Positions 1-14,500 of a stretch of 64,000 nucleotides of DNA are shown here, piece by piece (position 1 is the stretch's first letter; every line of letters begins with the position of its first letter). The notes below the pieces were generated by a model. That model ran no database searches and was not told the DNA's origin. It saw only the letters and a program-made list of their open reading frames with translations. This stretch comes from Pteria penguin (taxonomy: Eukaryota; Mollusca; Bivalvia; Pterioida; Pteriidae), in assembly GCA_035048485.1 (NCBI GenBank), contig CM068582.1, positions 34,337,596-34,401,595 of the forward strand. Direction: 5' to 3'. A program made the position numbers and the translations under genes.

Positions 1-1457
1 TGAACTATACATGTCATGTTTAAAGCATATTTGACTTGAATTCTTTGCCCGAAATCGCAAATCAAAGTCATTCGCCTTTTCATTAGTATGAAATTACCAA
101 TCTGGACAAAGTCTCCCGCTGTACATTTGGGGAAAACCACGTCTATACATGTAGATCTATAAATAACTGGTTATTTTTAGTAGCATTACACATCAACAAC
201 TACCAAGACGTTTGTTTATCGTTGTGACGAGAAGATTATAGAGTACTTCGAATTCCACTACTATAAATAGAAGCGATATTCTGAAGTTTTATTAATTATA
301 ATACAACGGATACTAGTACGGACTAGTAGTGTACTTCTTATTACGGCACAGCTACACAATAATGTCAATCGTACTTTTTCGAGACTTTCCGTCGAGTATT
401 CGGAAAGACTGCATGTCCTCCAGCGCATGAATACAACTCGTCTAAATCGATAAACGGCACATCTATTTTTCTAATCTGATCAAACTTATCTTGCATTGAC
501 TCGTACAATATGAATTATAAGTACTAAAAGTAAATCTAATCACGCTTTTTTTATATATCGTCGCACTATTTATACACGAGGAGGTATTTTCTGCGTTCCA
601 CACGTTCCCCACAACATATTGTAATGACTAGGTAGCAATTCCGACCAAAAACCCTTGAATCACAATGTAATCAACTTCTTTTGTTATCCTATGACTATAA
701 TAAAGACACCAAATAAGCACTCTGATTTCAGGAACCTATCAAAATTAAAGTGAAATTCTAAAAAACTCTGAATATACATTAGACGGTATTCATTAAACAG
801 TTAGAAAGTATTTGTTTCTTTTTTAAGGTCATTCAAGTACGGTAAAATCTACTATTCTAATTCACTTGTTTTGTTTTGACAATTCTGATTGGTCCACACA
901 TAAGCGTTCAGACATGTATAACCACGGTATACCGTCCTCAAATGTATTACTACATTGTACCTAGTCTTTGTCCAACTATCAAAAATCCTGTCTGTAACAA
1001 CTTCGTTCAGTGCTCTTAACGTCTATCTTAAGTCTAATATGAAGGAGGATTTTCAAGTTCTACCATTTACGAGCACAATTATTACAATCAACTTGAACCA
1101 ACAAAACTAACAACTTACATGACATGCAACATGCTTTCCAGCATGTTATTTCATCTCACCGTGCCGCAGCAAAACTGTCTGTTCAGCTGTTTACGATGCA
1201 ATGTCAAGTCACTCATGTATGAATCAATTTGTGATTAATAATTTAAGTATAAACTTTTAAGAATATGAAAATAAAGAAACTTCTTATGTCGGTGCTCTAA
1301 ATATCAATTTGTTTCTTGTAAGAATTTTAAACATGGTGCTATTCGTCCCTTAGCAACGAGGAGTTTGGGGGCAATTTCAAAGAGAAAAAGATGATATTAG
1401 TCTTAATGTGAATTAGAATGGGGATAAATATACTGTACGTTTATCCCCTAATTATAA
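1..1457. other. No gene or repeat recognised
   Basis: No ORF of 60 codons or more on either strand and no match to known domains or to the repeat families elsewhere in the window. No DDX27 3' exon could be found here. CpG is more frequent than in the gene introns, which only suggests different methylation history. Confidence 0.5.
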
Positions 1458-2396
1458 CTAGAGCTGTCCTAATGGGACAAATACCCCCCACAGCAACAAA
1501 GTTGAAACATGCAATAATTTATCCCAAGATACATCACTGATATAAGTGTAATGGATGTCCAATTTGAACATTTTGAGGTATAATCATGAAAACTGAGAAT
1601 TCTGTGTGCATTCTTACCTTAACCTTGTAGATATGACCTTGGTTCAAGGTTATGACACACCTTTGGGTCATGGATAACAACTGCATGAAATATAATCTTC
1701 CTTCAAAGTACAAGGCAGAAGCTATGACCAGAACAAAATTCTGGTTGTTTGTGGACTATGACCTTGCCACTGAAGATATGGCTTTGGTTCAAAGCCTTGA
1801 CACATTCTTAATTCATGGACAACAACTGTGTGAAATACAATCTACCTCCAACTTATAAGGAAGAAGCTATGGTCAGAACATGAATTCTAATTTTCTTTTT
1901 GCATTGTGACCTTCATCTTGAAGATATGACCTTGGCTCAAGGTCATGACACACCCTTAGGTTATGGAAATATAATCTCCCTCCAAAATAACAAGCCTAAG
2001 TAATGGCCTGGACAATAACTCTGGCTGTGTGTGCACTGTGACCTTGACCTTGTAGAAATGAACTTGGTTCAAGGTCATGCCACACCCTTGGATCATGGAC
2101 AACATTTGGGTAAAATATATTCTACCTCCAACATAACAGAGAGAAGTTATGGCCCGGACAAGGATTTCAGCTATGTGTGCACTGTGACCTTGACCTTAAA
2201 GATATGAAATTGGGTTGAGATCATGGCACACCTTTGAGTCATGGACAACAATTGTGTGAATTATTATCCAGATCTGACAAAGGGGTAAGAAGTTATGGCC
2301 CGGACAATTTAAGAGACTGACAGACAGAAAACAGTGACAGACAGACAGACAGGGTGATTCCTATATACCCCCCAAAACTTTGTTTGCAGGGGGTAT
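1458..2396 (+). mobile_element. Dispersed element with GACCTTGACC tandem core, copy 1
   Basis: Starts CTAGAGCTGTCC and ends GGGGGTAT. Inside are about five degenerate units near 145 bp carrying GACCTTGACCTTG, GGTCATGACACACC and TCATGGACAACAA, then a GACA run. The same ends and core recur at 45810-46977 in reverse orientation. No coding capacity; presumed non-autonomous DNA element. Confidence 0.75.
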
Positions 2397-2525
2397 AATA
2401 AAGATCAATGTTAAGAGGTAGTAGAAAATATGATAAAAAAAAAAAGAAGAAAAAAAAAACACTACCTCCAATAGTCTTTTCTAAAATTTCTCAATTTCAG
2501 ATACAACTTTAAATGCTTGTGCATA

Positions 2526-2669
2526 CTACTTCCTTGACTGATTACCTATGTTGTTATTGCTGTCTCCCGTATTAAATGCTTTTAACTTTTGAGGTTTGAA
2601 TGCTTTCTTTCCAATTTTAATTGCATATTGCTGAGATTTCAGTATCTCGTTCTGCACTCTGTCTTCTGC
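2526..2669 (-). CDS. DDX27: DDX27 exon 17, last coding exon seen (aa 634-680)
   Basis: [16 protein letters not shown] matches human AEERSQFEILKAQMFA. Reads to TAG at 2526-2528 after GNQSRK. An internal GTAATC at 2545-2540 could act as a donor to a further exon, but none was found downstream. No AATAAA signal was seen in the next kilobase on this strand. Confidence 0.78.
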   Translation of the reverse strand, partial: AEDRVQNEILKSQQYAIKIGKKAFKPQKLKAFNTGDSNNNIGNQSRK

Positions 2670-5108
2670 CTAAAAGAAAATGTTTGCAAAAATATCTTTA
2701 TCTAAATTACATATTATTGCTTTAAACAAAAATTGATTTCACAGGAATGACCACTGGTAGTTTATGGTGTTTATGGTACTTTTTATACATAACTTTGAAT
2801 AGAGATATATTTCAAAGTTGCACAATATTCTTGTGTAAAGAACATATATATAAAATCCAGATTTGCATCTTGCACAAATTATAGGCCCTTTCACAATAAC
2901 TGCAGGACTGACATCTTGGGGTAAGAAATGATCACTGTTCCCGCAAAATGATGTAAGACAATCAATATCTGATTATGACGTCAAAATTTTTACAGGAAGG
3001 GTAACTAATCATCCCCCAAAACGCAATTCCCACAGTTAACATGAAAGGGTAAATTCTTGTTACGGCAATTACAATGATACTATGGACACACTCTTCTGCC
3101 CAGGGTTCCAACATGGTTTACATAATGCTGATGTTACTACATGTACTTACAGACAACACTTTTTTCTTTTCAAGCTTTCTTCTTTTCTTGTTTGGTAATT
3201 TCATAAAATCTCCGAGGCGAAGAGATTCTGAAATATTTCAGTTTTCACTACATCATTTACTTCAAAACAAATCTAATTATTTCTACATATTTATCTTGGA
3301 ATTTCACAATGCATAGTTTTTCATATACCAAATATAAGCTCTTCATTAAAGTGTCTAACCTTTCTCCATCTGCCTGTCTCGATGAGACTGAAACCATGTT
3401 CTTTTCTGTGCTGGGAGATTTTTATCTCGTTCCAGTAGGTTCTTGGCCTTATTCATCTGATTCTCTGTGGCTCTCATTACTTTCTCTTCATTTTCCTCCA
3501 CTTCTATTTTCTTGATGTCTTTCTCCATCTTATCAATCTTACTTTTATACTTAGTGATAACCTCTGAAATACATAAAATTAAAAATAGACACCTCACTCT
3601 TACTGTGGAACTGAAGGTTTGGCTGGCAAATGATAACTTAACCCATGTAAGTTTTGAGGTAATAATAAGAAATGATACAGTGATTGTCTCTGACATTATT
3701 TTGCAAACTAAAATGTCAGTCCTGCGGTAATAGTGAAAGGGTCTTTACATGTACATCAATGTTGTTGTTATATATTTTACAGACTTGCCAACCTTCAGAA
3801 TCTAAAAAACAGAAGTTATGCAGAGCAAAGAGAGGCTGCAAAGGTTTTTGTCACTTTTCGTCGAGAAACTGGCATGTATATGTATGTATATATATATATG
3901 CTGTGTTTGAAACGACATAATGGGTCTTTTAAAAAAACACTATACAAATAATCGCGATCCAGGATAATACTAATATATGCACTGAAAAGGAAATGGTATA
4001 AAAAATTCTATAAATTCTGGATTTAAAAAAAACATAAGGAATATAACTAAAAATGTACAGGCGGAAGTACAGGGTTACAACAGAAAGATTACCATAAAAG
4101 CGGGAGGGCTGGCAAGTCTGATTTTACCATTCACAAATAAAATTATTCCCTTTAAATATAATTTGTCTCTATTTCTGACAATCAGATTAAAATCCAAACA
4201 AGAATCTTAAATCAATCAAATCATTGTTTTTAGGATGTACACAACATATTCAACATGGGTAAAAATAATATGTAACTTGCTTATAAATTTCATGCTTGTG
4301 ACATACATTTTTTATAATAAAGTAAACAACTCTTTCCCTGGTCAGACTTGAAGCATTATCTCATGAATATACATGCTTACCTTGAGGAATGATTCTTGTT
4401 TTTAATGGAGTCCTTGCTTTCTTCACAACCTCTTTCAATAATTTTCTCTCTTGTTCTCCAACCAATGTAACAGACCTAGAAAAGTTGTTAATTAATACAT
4501 GTACATATCATTTACATACTTTTTAATATACTTGTAGACATTTCTATGGAAAAACATTTAAACCAATTTTTCTGATTCATTTTTGTATCATACAAAGAGT
4601 GTGTTCACTCAGTGTTCAATACATTTTAAAAGACTATCACGAAACTGTGTAAGTGACAAGAAATTCTTCTTTAATTATTATTTACATGAATTCTAATGTT
4701 CTTGGTCCATAAATACAAAAATCACATTTGTGAGGTATAATCTCACCTTCCTTTTTTCCCTGCTCTAGCAGTCCTTCCAACTCGATGCACATAATGTTTT
4801 ATCGTGTTAGGCATTGTAAAATTTATGACCTGTAGAAAGAACCACAAAGATGTAATTGTACAACCATGTATCATTCCTAAACTCTATTCTTGGAAAAAAA
4901 AATATCATATATCAGAGATTATAAACTTTAGAGTTCTAGTTCTAATTTAGTGTTCTATCACATTGCCAAAAATCTTGGAAATTTTAACCCTCTTAACAGT
5001 AAGTTTTTCCAGTAAATTTCATAAATCAGTAAAGCAAATCCAATGTTTTCATCAAGTGACACTTTGTATCTTTGGAAGAACTTTGTGAAAGTATAGAAGT
5101 ATAGTTTG

Positions 5109-5179
<71 letters not shown>

Positions 5180-5473
5180 CACAAGTAGGAAATATGACAA
5201 CAACGTTCACTATTCAAAAATGTCGGATCAACCGTGGGTCAATGCAAGTCGCTAAAGAATAAAAGAGGTCAAATATAGAAGCACAAGAAAGCGGCAAACA
5301 ACAATTAAAACAAAAAAAAAGAGAAAGCTATATACTATAGCTTTCCTTTTTCATATTTCTATTTATGTAGTTTTTTATTTTGTTTTGTCCTGAGGAAGGG
5401 GCAGTTCGCCTCGAAAATTTGACCATATTTTTTTATTTTAGTATCATTTGTTGCTTTCTTGTTCTTCTATATG

Positions 5474-5522
<49 letters not shown>

Positions 5523-8500
5523 TTTTTGGTTTTTGTTTCTTTTTTAACTTGTTCACAATTCACATAATTTCAAGTGTTTCACATGAATATGAACATATAC
5601 TGCAATATGTTTATAAACAAAACATCATATCTCTTAATTTTACATTGAGACTTAAGTCTATAAGTGTGCAAAAATATCATTTACTGGCTAGACTTACAGT
5701 TTTAACACCTTGTATATCAAGACCACGAGCTGCCAAATCTGTTGCAAGTAATACGTCAATCTCTGCTTCCTTAAACCTCTTCAGAGTCTCCAATCTCTGA
5801 TAAAAATATTAAGTTTCTTTCTGTCAAACAACCAAAACTTATATATATATGTCAAACAAGAAGAATTGAATAGTTCACTCTTTAACTATTGAAGTAAAAG
5901 GAACAATGAGGTATACAGTCCAATCTGTCCTAGCAGTCACTCGTTTTCTACAGTCACTCCATCCCAACGATCAGTTTCAATTTTCCTCAACGCCATTTGC
6001 TATATAAAAATACCTAAATCAACGGACCCTCATGTAATGGGTCAGCGGTCACCAAAATCATGAACTGCCGTCTTTCCCTACTGTTTTGAATAGACCTTTT
6101 GTCAATAATTTACAGAGTTCCTGAAAACTGTCCGTTTTGCCGACAAAAAATTCAAAAGTCCGATAGAAATCATCATCTTGTCAGTCCAAATGTCCGATAT
6201 GATATTTCCGAATTCTGTAACCTTTCTGACCCGAACTAATACAATTCAATCCGTCGTGATCATACGAATGTTTTAAGCGAGTCTTAATACCCTGATCAGA
6301 TTTAAGCGTCTTCGTAATTAAGATTTGTGTATCACATGAAGGTCAAAATGGCGGCCTCCTGGCCTATAAAGTATGTGGCTTCTGGGAAGCCGGGCCAAAA
6401 ACACAAATACACATTCCACAATAACAGAGTTGTTGAGAGTGAGCTTGGGGATGAAAGAGTTGAAGATGTTGAAAGTACTGAAGATGTTGAAAGTATTGAA
6501 GATGTTGAAAGAGTTGAAGTTGCAGATGATATACAAGAGGGAGTTGACAGGGAGTCAATGAGAGAGAAGGGTATGAATGAGACACAGACTACAGAGGAAG
6601 ATATGAGTGATGTCGAGAAAGATGACAGTGAAAGTGATGATGAACAATCTGAAAATGAAAATGACAGACAACGGAACAAAAAGTTAAAGAATATGAAATG
6701 GAAATTGAATATGATTAATTAAATTCAATTGAATTCAGCTGGTGTTTACTTTCATATTTTTTCATTTCCTACTCCAAATATTGTGAAAAAATTTCGGTCT
6801 GACAAAATTTGTTCAGTCTGACAAAGTCCATCAGTTCGTCAGACCGAATGTCTGACAAGTTTCAAAAGTTTTCAAGAAGTCTGCACATAAATCAACAAAA
6901 TCATGTGATTATGATTGCACAAATGGCTTCTTTGATCAGCTGTTTTTCACAGGTACTGTATATACTTGTAAACAGGTTGGTCTGTCAGCGATGTTTTGAC
7001 TTTAATCAGAAAGCATGTACTGTGTTACAATACACAAGTTGAAACATGGCTTTGCCAAATGTAAAATGGAAAATTTCAATGTTATCTGAAACAAGAGCAA
7101 TGCCTAGCGTGGCTTAACACGTCTGTCGCTTACTTTGAACGGGATCAATGTGAATGTATGGTTTTATTACCCATGGAATACTGAAATCCAAAAAGAGTGA
7201 TCCAAGTTCCATAACTCAGTAATGACAAAACAGAATTTGCTCAACAATGAAAGGTGGCTTCTCCTACCCTATTTAAGCATTCTGTATAAGTTTCATGAAA
7301 AACAACTGATGCTTACTTAAGTTAAAGCGTGACATAGTATCTCCATAGCATCTTATCATGATAAAATAAAATCCAAGTTCCATAACTCCATAACGACAAA
7401 ACAGAATTTGCTCAAAGTCGAAAGGCGGCTTCCCCTACTCTATTTAAGCATTCTGTATGAGTTTCACAAAACAGCTGACGTTTACTAAAATTAATGCGTT
7501 CCATAGCATCTTACTATAGCAAAAATAAAATCCAAGTCCCATTAATTCATAATGACAAAACAGAATTTGCTCAAAATCGAAAGGCAGCTTCCTCTACTTA
7601 TCTAAGCATTCAGTAAGAGTTTCATGAAAAACAATTGAAGTTTACTTCAGTTATTGTGTTCCATAGCATCTTTTCATAGTAAATATAAAATCCAAGTCCC
7701 ATAACTCTGGAACGACAAAACGCAATTTGCTCAAAATCAAAAAGAGACTTCCCCATACACTATTTAAGCATTCTGTATGAGTTTCATGAAAAACAGCTGA
7801 CGTTTACTAAAGTTATCGTGTTCCATAACGGATGGATGGACAGACGGACGGACATCGCCATACCATAATACTTCCCCTCTTTTGATGGGCGTATAAAAAT
7901 GAAAGTTACAGATTGGATAAGAGTGTATTATTATCAAGGAAAATTGCAGAAGAGATAATATTGGTTGAACACAGGTTCAGAACATGTTGAAAAGAAAATA
8001 TGAGTATCAAGGAGATTTGAGAACAATTTAAATCCCAACAGGAAAAGGTGATGGCACATTACCGTAAACGAAGAAATAAATGATTTGTATTGAGAATGCT
8101 TTAAAGATGCAACGTCAAGTAGGATTAATGTTTCTAGGCCCTTTTTCAAGTAAAATCATTAAAATTTGCATCTGGCTAGAAAAATGAAATTTCAAATCTT
8201 GAAACAGATGGCTTGAATCGTTTGGAATGTGACACAATATACATTTTCATGCTTGGGAAAGGGAAGGAAGATGAATGACCAAATTGTTGATACCTGGAAA
8301 TCTAAACTTGCAGAAGTGTGCAAAGATTATAAGCCCCAAAACATTCTTAATACAGATGAGAGTGGCTTAATTTACCATGACACATACATGCATAAGTTGT
8401 TTTGTCTAACGAAGATGTGGGAATAAATATATCATAGACTGTACATGAATGTACAGCCACATTGATGATTGTAAATATCGCTAACCTGGAATCAAAGGCC

Positions 8501-11500
8501 ATCTGTCTTAAGCAGTCACTTTTTACTTTTCCCAAAGGTGACTGCTGAACATGGGGTTGACTGTAGTTTGAATTATGAGAAGTTTGATTTAACTGATGAA
8601 TGACCTCTGAGTCAAAGAGCAAATTCAGAGAATTGTGGTCCCCTGCTTTCGGGGTTCTATCAGTAAGGGTGCAGTGATCTGTGACATATTGTCATGGTTG
8701 TACATGTATACATGTATCTGCAGCGCCATTATGGACACACAGGCCAAATATGGAGACCAAGTTTAAAGTTTTTGTGACAGACGGACAGACAGACAGATGG
8801 ATGGACATACAGACAGACAAATTAGATTTAATATCCCCCATGCTTCCGTGAAAAGTGGGAAACAATAATTTAAGAAGAATTTGATTATAAATAGTACTCA
8901 TTATTTTTTTCAAGATAATTAGCCTCATCCTTGTTTTTATTGCTTTGTCATACATAATGACAAGAACAGGGTGCAAACTCAAAGTTATGTTCTAGAACCT
9001 TGGACAACAATGTTAGTGAGTATCTCTGATATAAAAAATAGTTCTACTTATCCTACAATATAACATTTCCACCACTGATTTAACTTGAAAACTGACAAAG
9101 TAAGAAGGGCCCCACAGGATGCCTTTCACCATGACCTTGACCTTAATTTGATACCAGCAGAAAGGTCTTGTCATAAGTAACACAGATGCCAAATATGAAA
9201 GCCCTACTTTTAACGTTTCAATAATTATGGTCAATGTTAAAGTTTTACAAATGCAGGTCAAAGGTCACCGTCAAGGCCACATGATGAAAATTTTGGTACC
9301 AACAGAAAGGTCTTGTCAAAAGGAACACACATGCCAATTATGAAAGCCGTACTTTTTACATTGTAATACAGTGTTAGATATGGCCAATGTTAAAAGTTTT
9401 TTGCTGACAGACAGGCGAACGGACAGACAGAGTACTTACTATAGGGCACCCGCTAAAGAAGTGGGCCCTAATGAAAATCAGGTATATTGATAATGATTAA
9501 AAGGAACTAAAAATTAAACTCCAAACTAGATGTGTAGTTGTGCCACAAATGACCCACCAGCAGTAAAGTCTCAGTCCAAACGTCATAACCCGGCCATATA
9601 TGATGGGGCATAAAAATAATTAGGCATAAAAAAGCATTCAATGACATTCCTAGATAGAGATATCTTGCTTTTGATTCATGAAAAAGTCATGAAATAATTT
9701 TCATTCCTACTTGTTTGTTTTCCGAATTGTTTTACAACAACTATAAAAGGAGATATCACTTGATTCATTTTTAAGTTTCGAAGTCCTGTAAACCCTAAAT
9801 TAGTATTTTTGGGACTTAACATGGATATCTGCAAACTTCTTTGCATGTTTGACAGACAAACTCATTTGCCTTGTCATATTTGGTTCTAGACCTACCTGAG
9901 CTTGAGACAGATTGCCATGTAATTCTCCCACATTAATTCCCATCAAGCCGAGGATTATATGCATCTGATGGGCCTGTTTCTTGGTCTGTATGAACACAAT
10001 ACAGTGATCTCTGAAGGTGCGACTTACCAGAGCTGTAACACAGAGGGTCCCACAATACATCACATAATGTTATGTATCTATTTTGAAAATACAGCTAGCC
10101 TTCTTTAGATGAAATTCTATATCATCTTTTCACTCACTTTTTTCCTATTTCAATACAACAGTGCAAAAATAAAACAAGAGGCCCAAGTGGGCCTATATCG
10201 CTCACCTGAGTACCTAGATGATCAGTCATGCATGAAGGAAGAATTCATTTATTTTTGCATTAATGTGACTAAGTCAACACAGATGTTGAAAATATGTCAA
10301 ATTTTATTTCAGGCTAGAATAAAAAACACTTTTTTGCACATCCATTCAGGTGATTTTGATATTAAGCATTTCCTTTGTCTCTGCAAGAAGTCATTCAGGG
10401 CAACAAGTTAGTCATTTTCTTTAGGTGGGGCCTTTTGTTGACTGATTTCAAGTCTGGGTCATGAACAACAATTGTTTCAAATATTGTCCGGATCTAACTT
10501 AAAATTGCCTAATTTCATATGTTGAGAAACATCTAAAAACTTATTTAGATGTATAAAGAAATGAAAAAAAAAAATTTTGACCACAGCTGGATTTGAACCG
10601 CTACTCTCCATATTTCAATTACCAAGTGGTATATGTACCATTGTGAGAACTGCTTTTTAGACATGGTGGCATTATCTGTTAACCAATTTGGATGAAATTT
10701 ACCAAATTGATAGAGGACTTTTAGTACTTCATGTATTCCATGTTTCATTAAAATCTTTCATGTGGTTTCGTAGAAAAAGTTGAAAATGTGAAAAATGGCC
10801 ACCCCCCCCCCTTTTTTTTTGGAAGTCTTAAAAAATTCATAAAAAATCCAAAACTTGAGATAATGACAAAATTCTTTCACAATAATATTCCTTACCACAA
10901 TTATGATCAAAATAGTAATTAAGAAATCATCAATATCAATTAACTGAAAAACATGACACTTTTCTTCATTGAAATGATTAAGTCCAGAAACACGTCAAAA
11001 AAGTGTAAATTTCTATTTGACGGATCTTAACCCTGAACACAATTTTTAAAAACTCATCTTTATAGATTGTTGAAATGCAATTAGTTTCCCCGTTTATGTA
11101 CTGGTTCTGGAGAAGAAGATGTTTGAAGAGGGGTACCCTTTTGGGCACTTTTGGTCCCGCCCTGGATCCACCCCTGAGGGAATCTGGATCCCGAACACAA
11201 TTTTAGTAGGGGACCTTGAGTACATCATTTACACAAAGTTTGATCCAAATCTGCAATGTAGTTCCAAACAGTTTTGTAGAAAAAGTTGAAAATGTGAAAA
11301 ATGCCCCCCCCTTTTTTTTTTGGAAGTCTTAAACGTAAAATTCCTAATTTCATATGTTGAGTGTTAAGAAACATCTAAAAACTTATTTAGATGTGTAAAA
11401 AAAAAAAAAAAAATTTTTTTGACCACAGCTGGATTTGATCCGCTACTCTCCATATTTCAATTACCAAGTATTATGTGTACCATTGAAATGACTAAGTCCA

Positions 11501-14500
11501 GAAACACGTCAAAAAAGCGTAAATTTCTATTTGACGGATCTTAACCCCGAACACAATTTTTAATAACCCATCTTTATAGATTGTTGAAATGCAATTACTT
11601 TCCCCATTTATGTACTGATTCTGGAGAAGAAGATGTTTGAAGAGGGGTACCCTTTTGGGCACTTTTGGTCCCGCCCTGGATCCACCCCTGAGGGAATCTG
11701 GATCCCGAACACAATATTAGTAGGGGACCAAATCTGCAATATAGTTCCAGAGAAGAAGTCGAAAATGTGAAAAAGTTAACGACGGACGACGACGACGACG
11801 ACGGACGGCGCACTATGACTATAGCTCACTTGAGCCTTTGGCTCAGGTGAGCTAAAAAAACTAGGAGTATATATTCTAAGATACCAATGTATTTGATTAT
11901 GGCTATCAGCTCAGATTTTTGTATGATGATATTACATCCTCTGCGTCCCAATCTGTCCTTCGGATGAGACTATAAATCCAGACCCTGTGTCACATACATG
12001 ATGGTATAAGAAAGATTCCTCATTGCTTCAGGAAGGTCCTCAAGCATAGGACAAATTTATGAAGGAAGGTACCAGGTAAGGGTCATCCCCTTATCAATGC
12101 AATAATCTTGAAGTGATGTAAAATAGAAAAAAAACAAGCTGTGTTTGTGAAACACTAATTCCCCCGGTGGCACCAAAGTCCAAAAAGGTCAAAAGGTCAT
12201 CGACCTTGGTGTCATTTGAAAGGGCTATATTATTTGAGTATGCATGTCATATGAAGTCTCTATCCCTCACAGTTCAAAAGTTATTGCCAAGGTTTTAGTT
12301 GACAACAAACTTACAAACAAACAAACTAACAGACAGGACAAAAAAACAATATGTCCCTGATCTATTGATCTGGGGCATAACAAACAAGAAACTGCTAAAG
12401 ATGGTATGGCCCAACAAAAATGTATCACAAACATTGATATGATAAATGGATAAAATGAGAGAACTTTTTTCTAATACTAAAAAATTGGGGCCCCGCTAAC
12501 GGGTGCATGATACGCCCGCATCAAGTTTTAATGTGGTGGTAATGGATGTGTGAAAGAAATAGTAAGTTTTCAAACTAACCACACCCTTTCATATGACACC
12601 ATCAAAAGTTTTGTTCCCCCTTTAGTTAAGGAGTAGAAGCCCGGACAACCTTTCCGACCCCACCCATTTTCCCCCACCCCAGGGGCCTGACCCCAACTTG
12701 GAAACCCACATGCACAACTACAAGCCACATCCTTTGATATGACACCATCAAAACTTTTGTTCCCCTTTAAGTTAAGGAGGAGAAGCCCGGACCTTTCCGA
12801 CCTCGCCCTTTTCCCCCATCCCAGGGGCCTGACCCCAACTTTGAAATGCACATGCACAACTACAAGCCACACCCTGTCATATGACACCATCAAAAGTTTT
12901 GTTCCCCCTTTAGTTAAGGAGGAGAAACCTGGACAAGCTTTTCTGACCCCGCCCATTTTCTGCCACCCCAAGGTCCTGACCCCAACTTTGAAACCCACAT
13001 GCACAACTACAAGCCACATCCTTTGATATGTCACCATCAAAACTTTTGTTCCCCTTTTAGTTAAGGAGGAGAAGCCCGGACCTTTCCAACCCCGCCCTTT
13101 TCCCCCATCCCAGGGGCCTGACCCCAACTTTGAAATGCACATGCACAACTACAAGCCACACCCTGTCATATGACACCATCAAAAGTTTTGTTCCCCCTTT
13201 AGTTAAGGAGGAGAAACCTGGACAAGCTTTTCTGACCCCGCCCATTTTCTGCCACCCCAAGGTCCTGACCCCAACTTTGAAACCCACATGCACAACTACA
13301 AGTCACAACCTTTCATATGACACAATCAAAAGTTTTGTTCCCCGGACAAGGAGGGATGGACAGAGGGACAGACAGACAGACTACAGCAGTATAGCATAAT
13401 AAATTAATGTACTGAATCTATTACTATAAACTGAATGTATTTTCTTTTTTTACCGCAGACAATGGCCTCTCTATCTCCTTCTCTGTTAGGTCGTATCCTG
13501 ATGAACTCTTGTCGTAGCCCCAAAGCTACATCAGAGCTCTCATTCACAAATATTTTGACTGGGTTTTTAAGGGAGACAGCAGCTAGATCCTGAACAGCTT
13601 CTGTCATGGTAGCAGAGAACAACATAGTTTGACGTGATCGAGAACACTGTCGAATAATCTCCTTCATCTGTTCAGCAAAATATTCATCAAGCATCCTATG
13701 AAATCACCAAAAAATGAATTGATAAATATGTACTCTTCTGTGTCTGAAGACTTCTTGACTACCGTATTTACTCAAATATAATACGCACTTTTTTCGCCAA
13801 TTTGACCCCTCAATTGAATGAAACTAATTTTTTTTTTTTATTTAACATTGGTTCCCTTAACTTAACTAAAGCTTAAGAAGCAAAGATAGCACAACATGTG
13901 AATGCTTCTTTATAAAGTGATGAAATACTTATATAGTGCAATACCTATCTGCCTCATCTAGCACCAAAATTTCTATATCATGAAGATTGAAGTTCATAGA
14001 ATTTTGCAGATGGTCAATCAGTCTGCCAGGAGTGGCCACTACGACATCAGGACCCCTACGCAGTGCCGCCTCTTGAGCCTTAATGTCCAGTCCGCCTACA
14101 ATGACAATGTAAATGATTATAACATGATCTTTCTCTAATACAGCTATATAAAAATAAAGATTAAATCAATACTCTGCAAATATGGATTTTTTGCTCAGTG
14201 AAAATGCTGTAATATTTACCAGACTTAAAAATCTTGATTAAGGTTTAGTTGAAAACTGTTTTACATGTATGTTAATGAGACAAAAAATGCATAAATTTAT
14301 GATGTCATACATGTAACAGGTACCTTATTTTCTGTAGGTATGACATTTACCCAAAAGCTCAAAACTGGTAAATGTATTCTCTTATTTACTGGCAATATGT
14401 AAAGTGTTCAGCTAATTGGTACACACTATGGTAAACTATAAAATAATTCTGATTTCAAAAGTATATGTTTAATATCTTGCTGTTTGAACAGCATGTTTCA

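Noticed and set aside
4958..5217. ORFs with long Tyr-Ile runs
   Set aside because: Translation of the (TA)n microsatellite; the same holds for 5459-5800, which also overlaps DDX27 exon 12 on the other strand.
6332..6679. Minus-strand serine-rich ORFs
   Set aside because: Shadows of the acidic plus-strand relic.
12570..13399. Several ORFs of 78-192 codons on both strands
   Set aside because: They overlap each other across the 145-bp tandem core and repeat the same peptide; mirrored ORFs at 34458-34813 come from the inverted copy.
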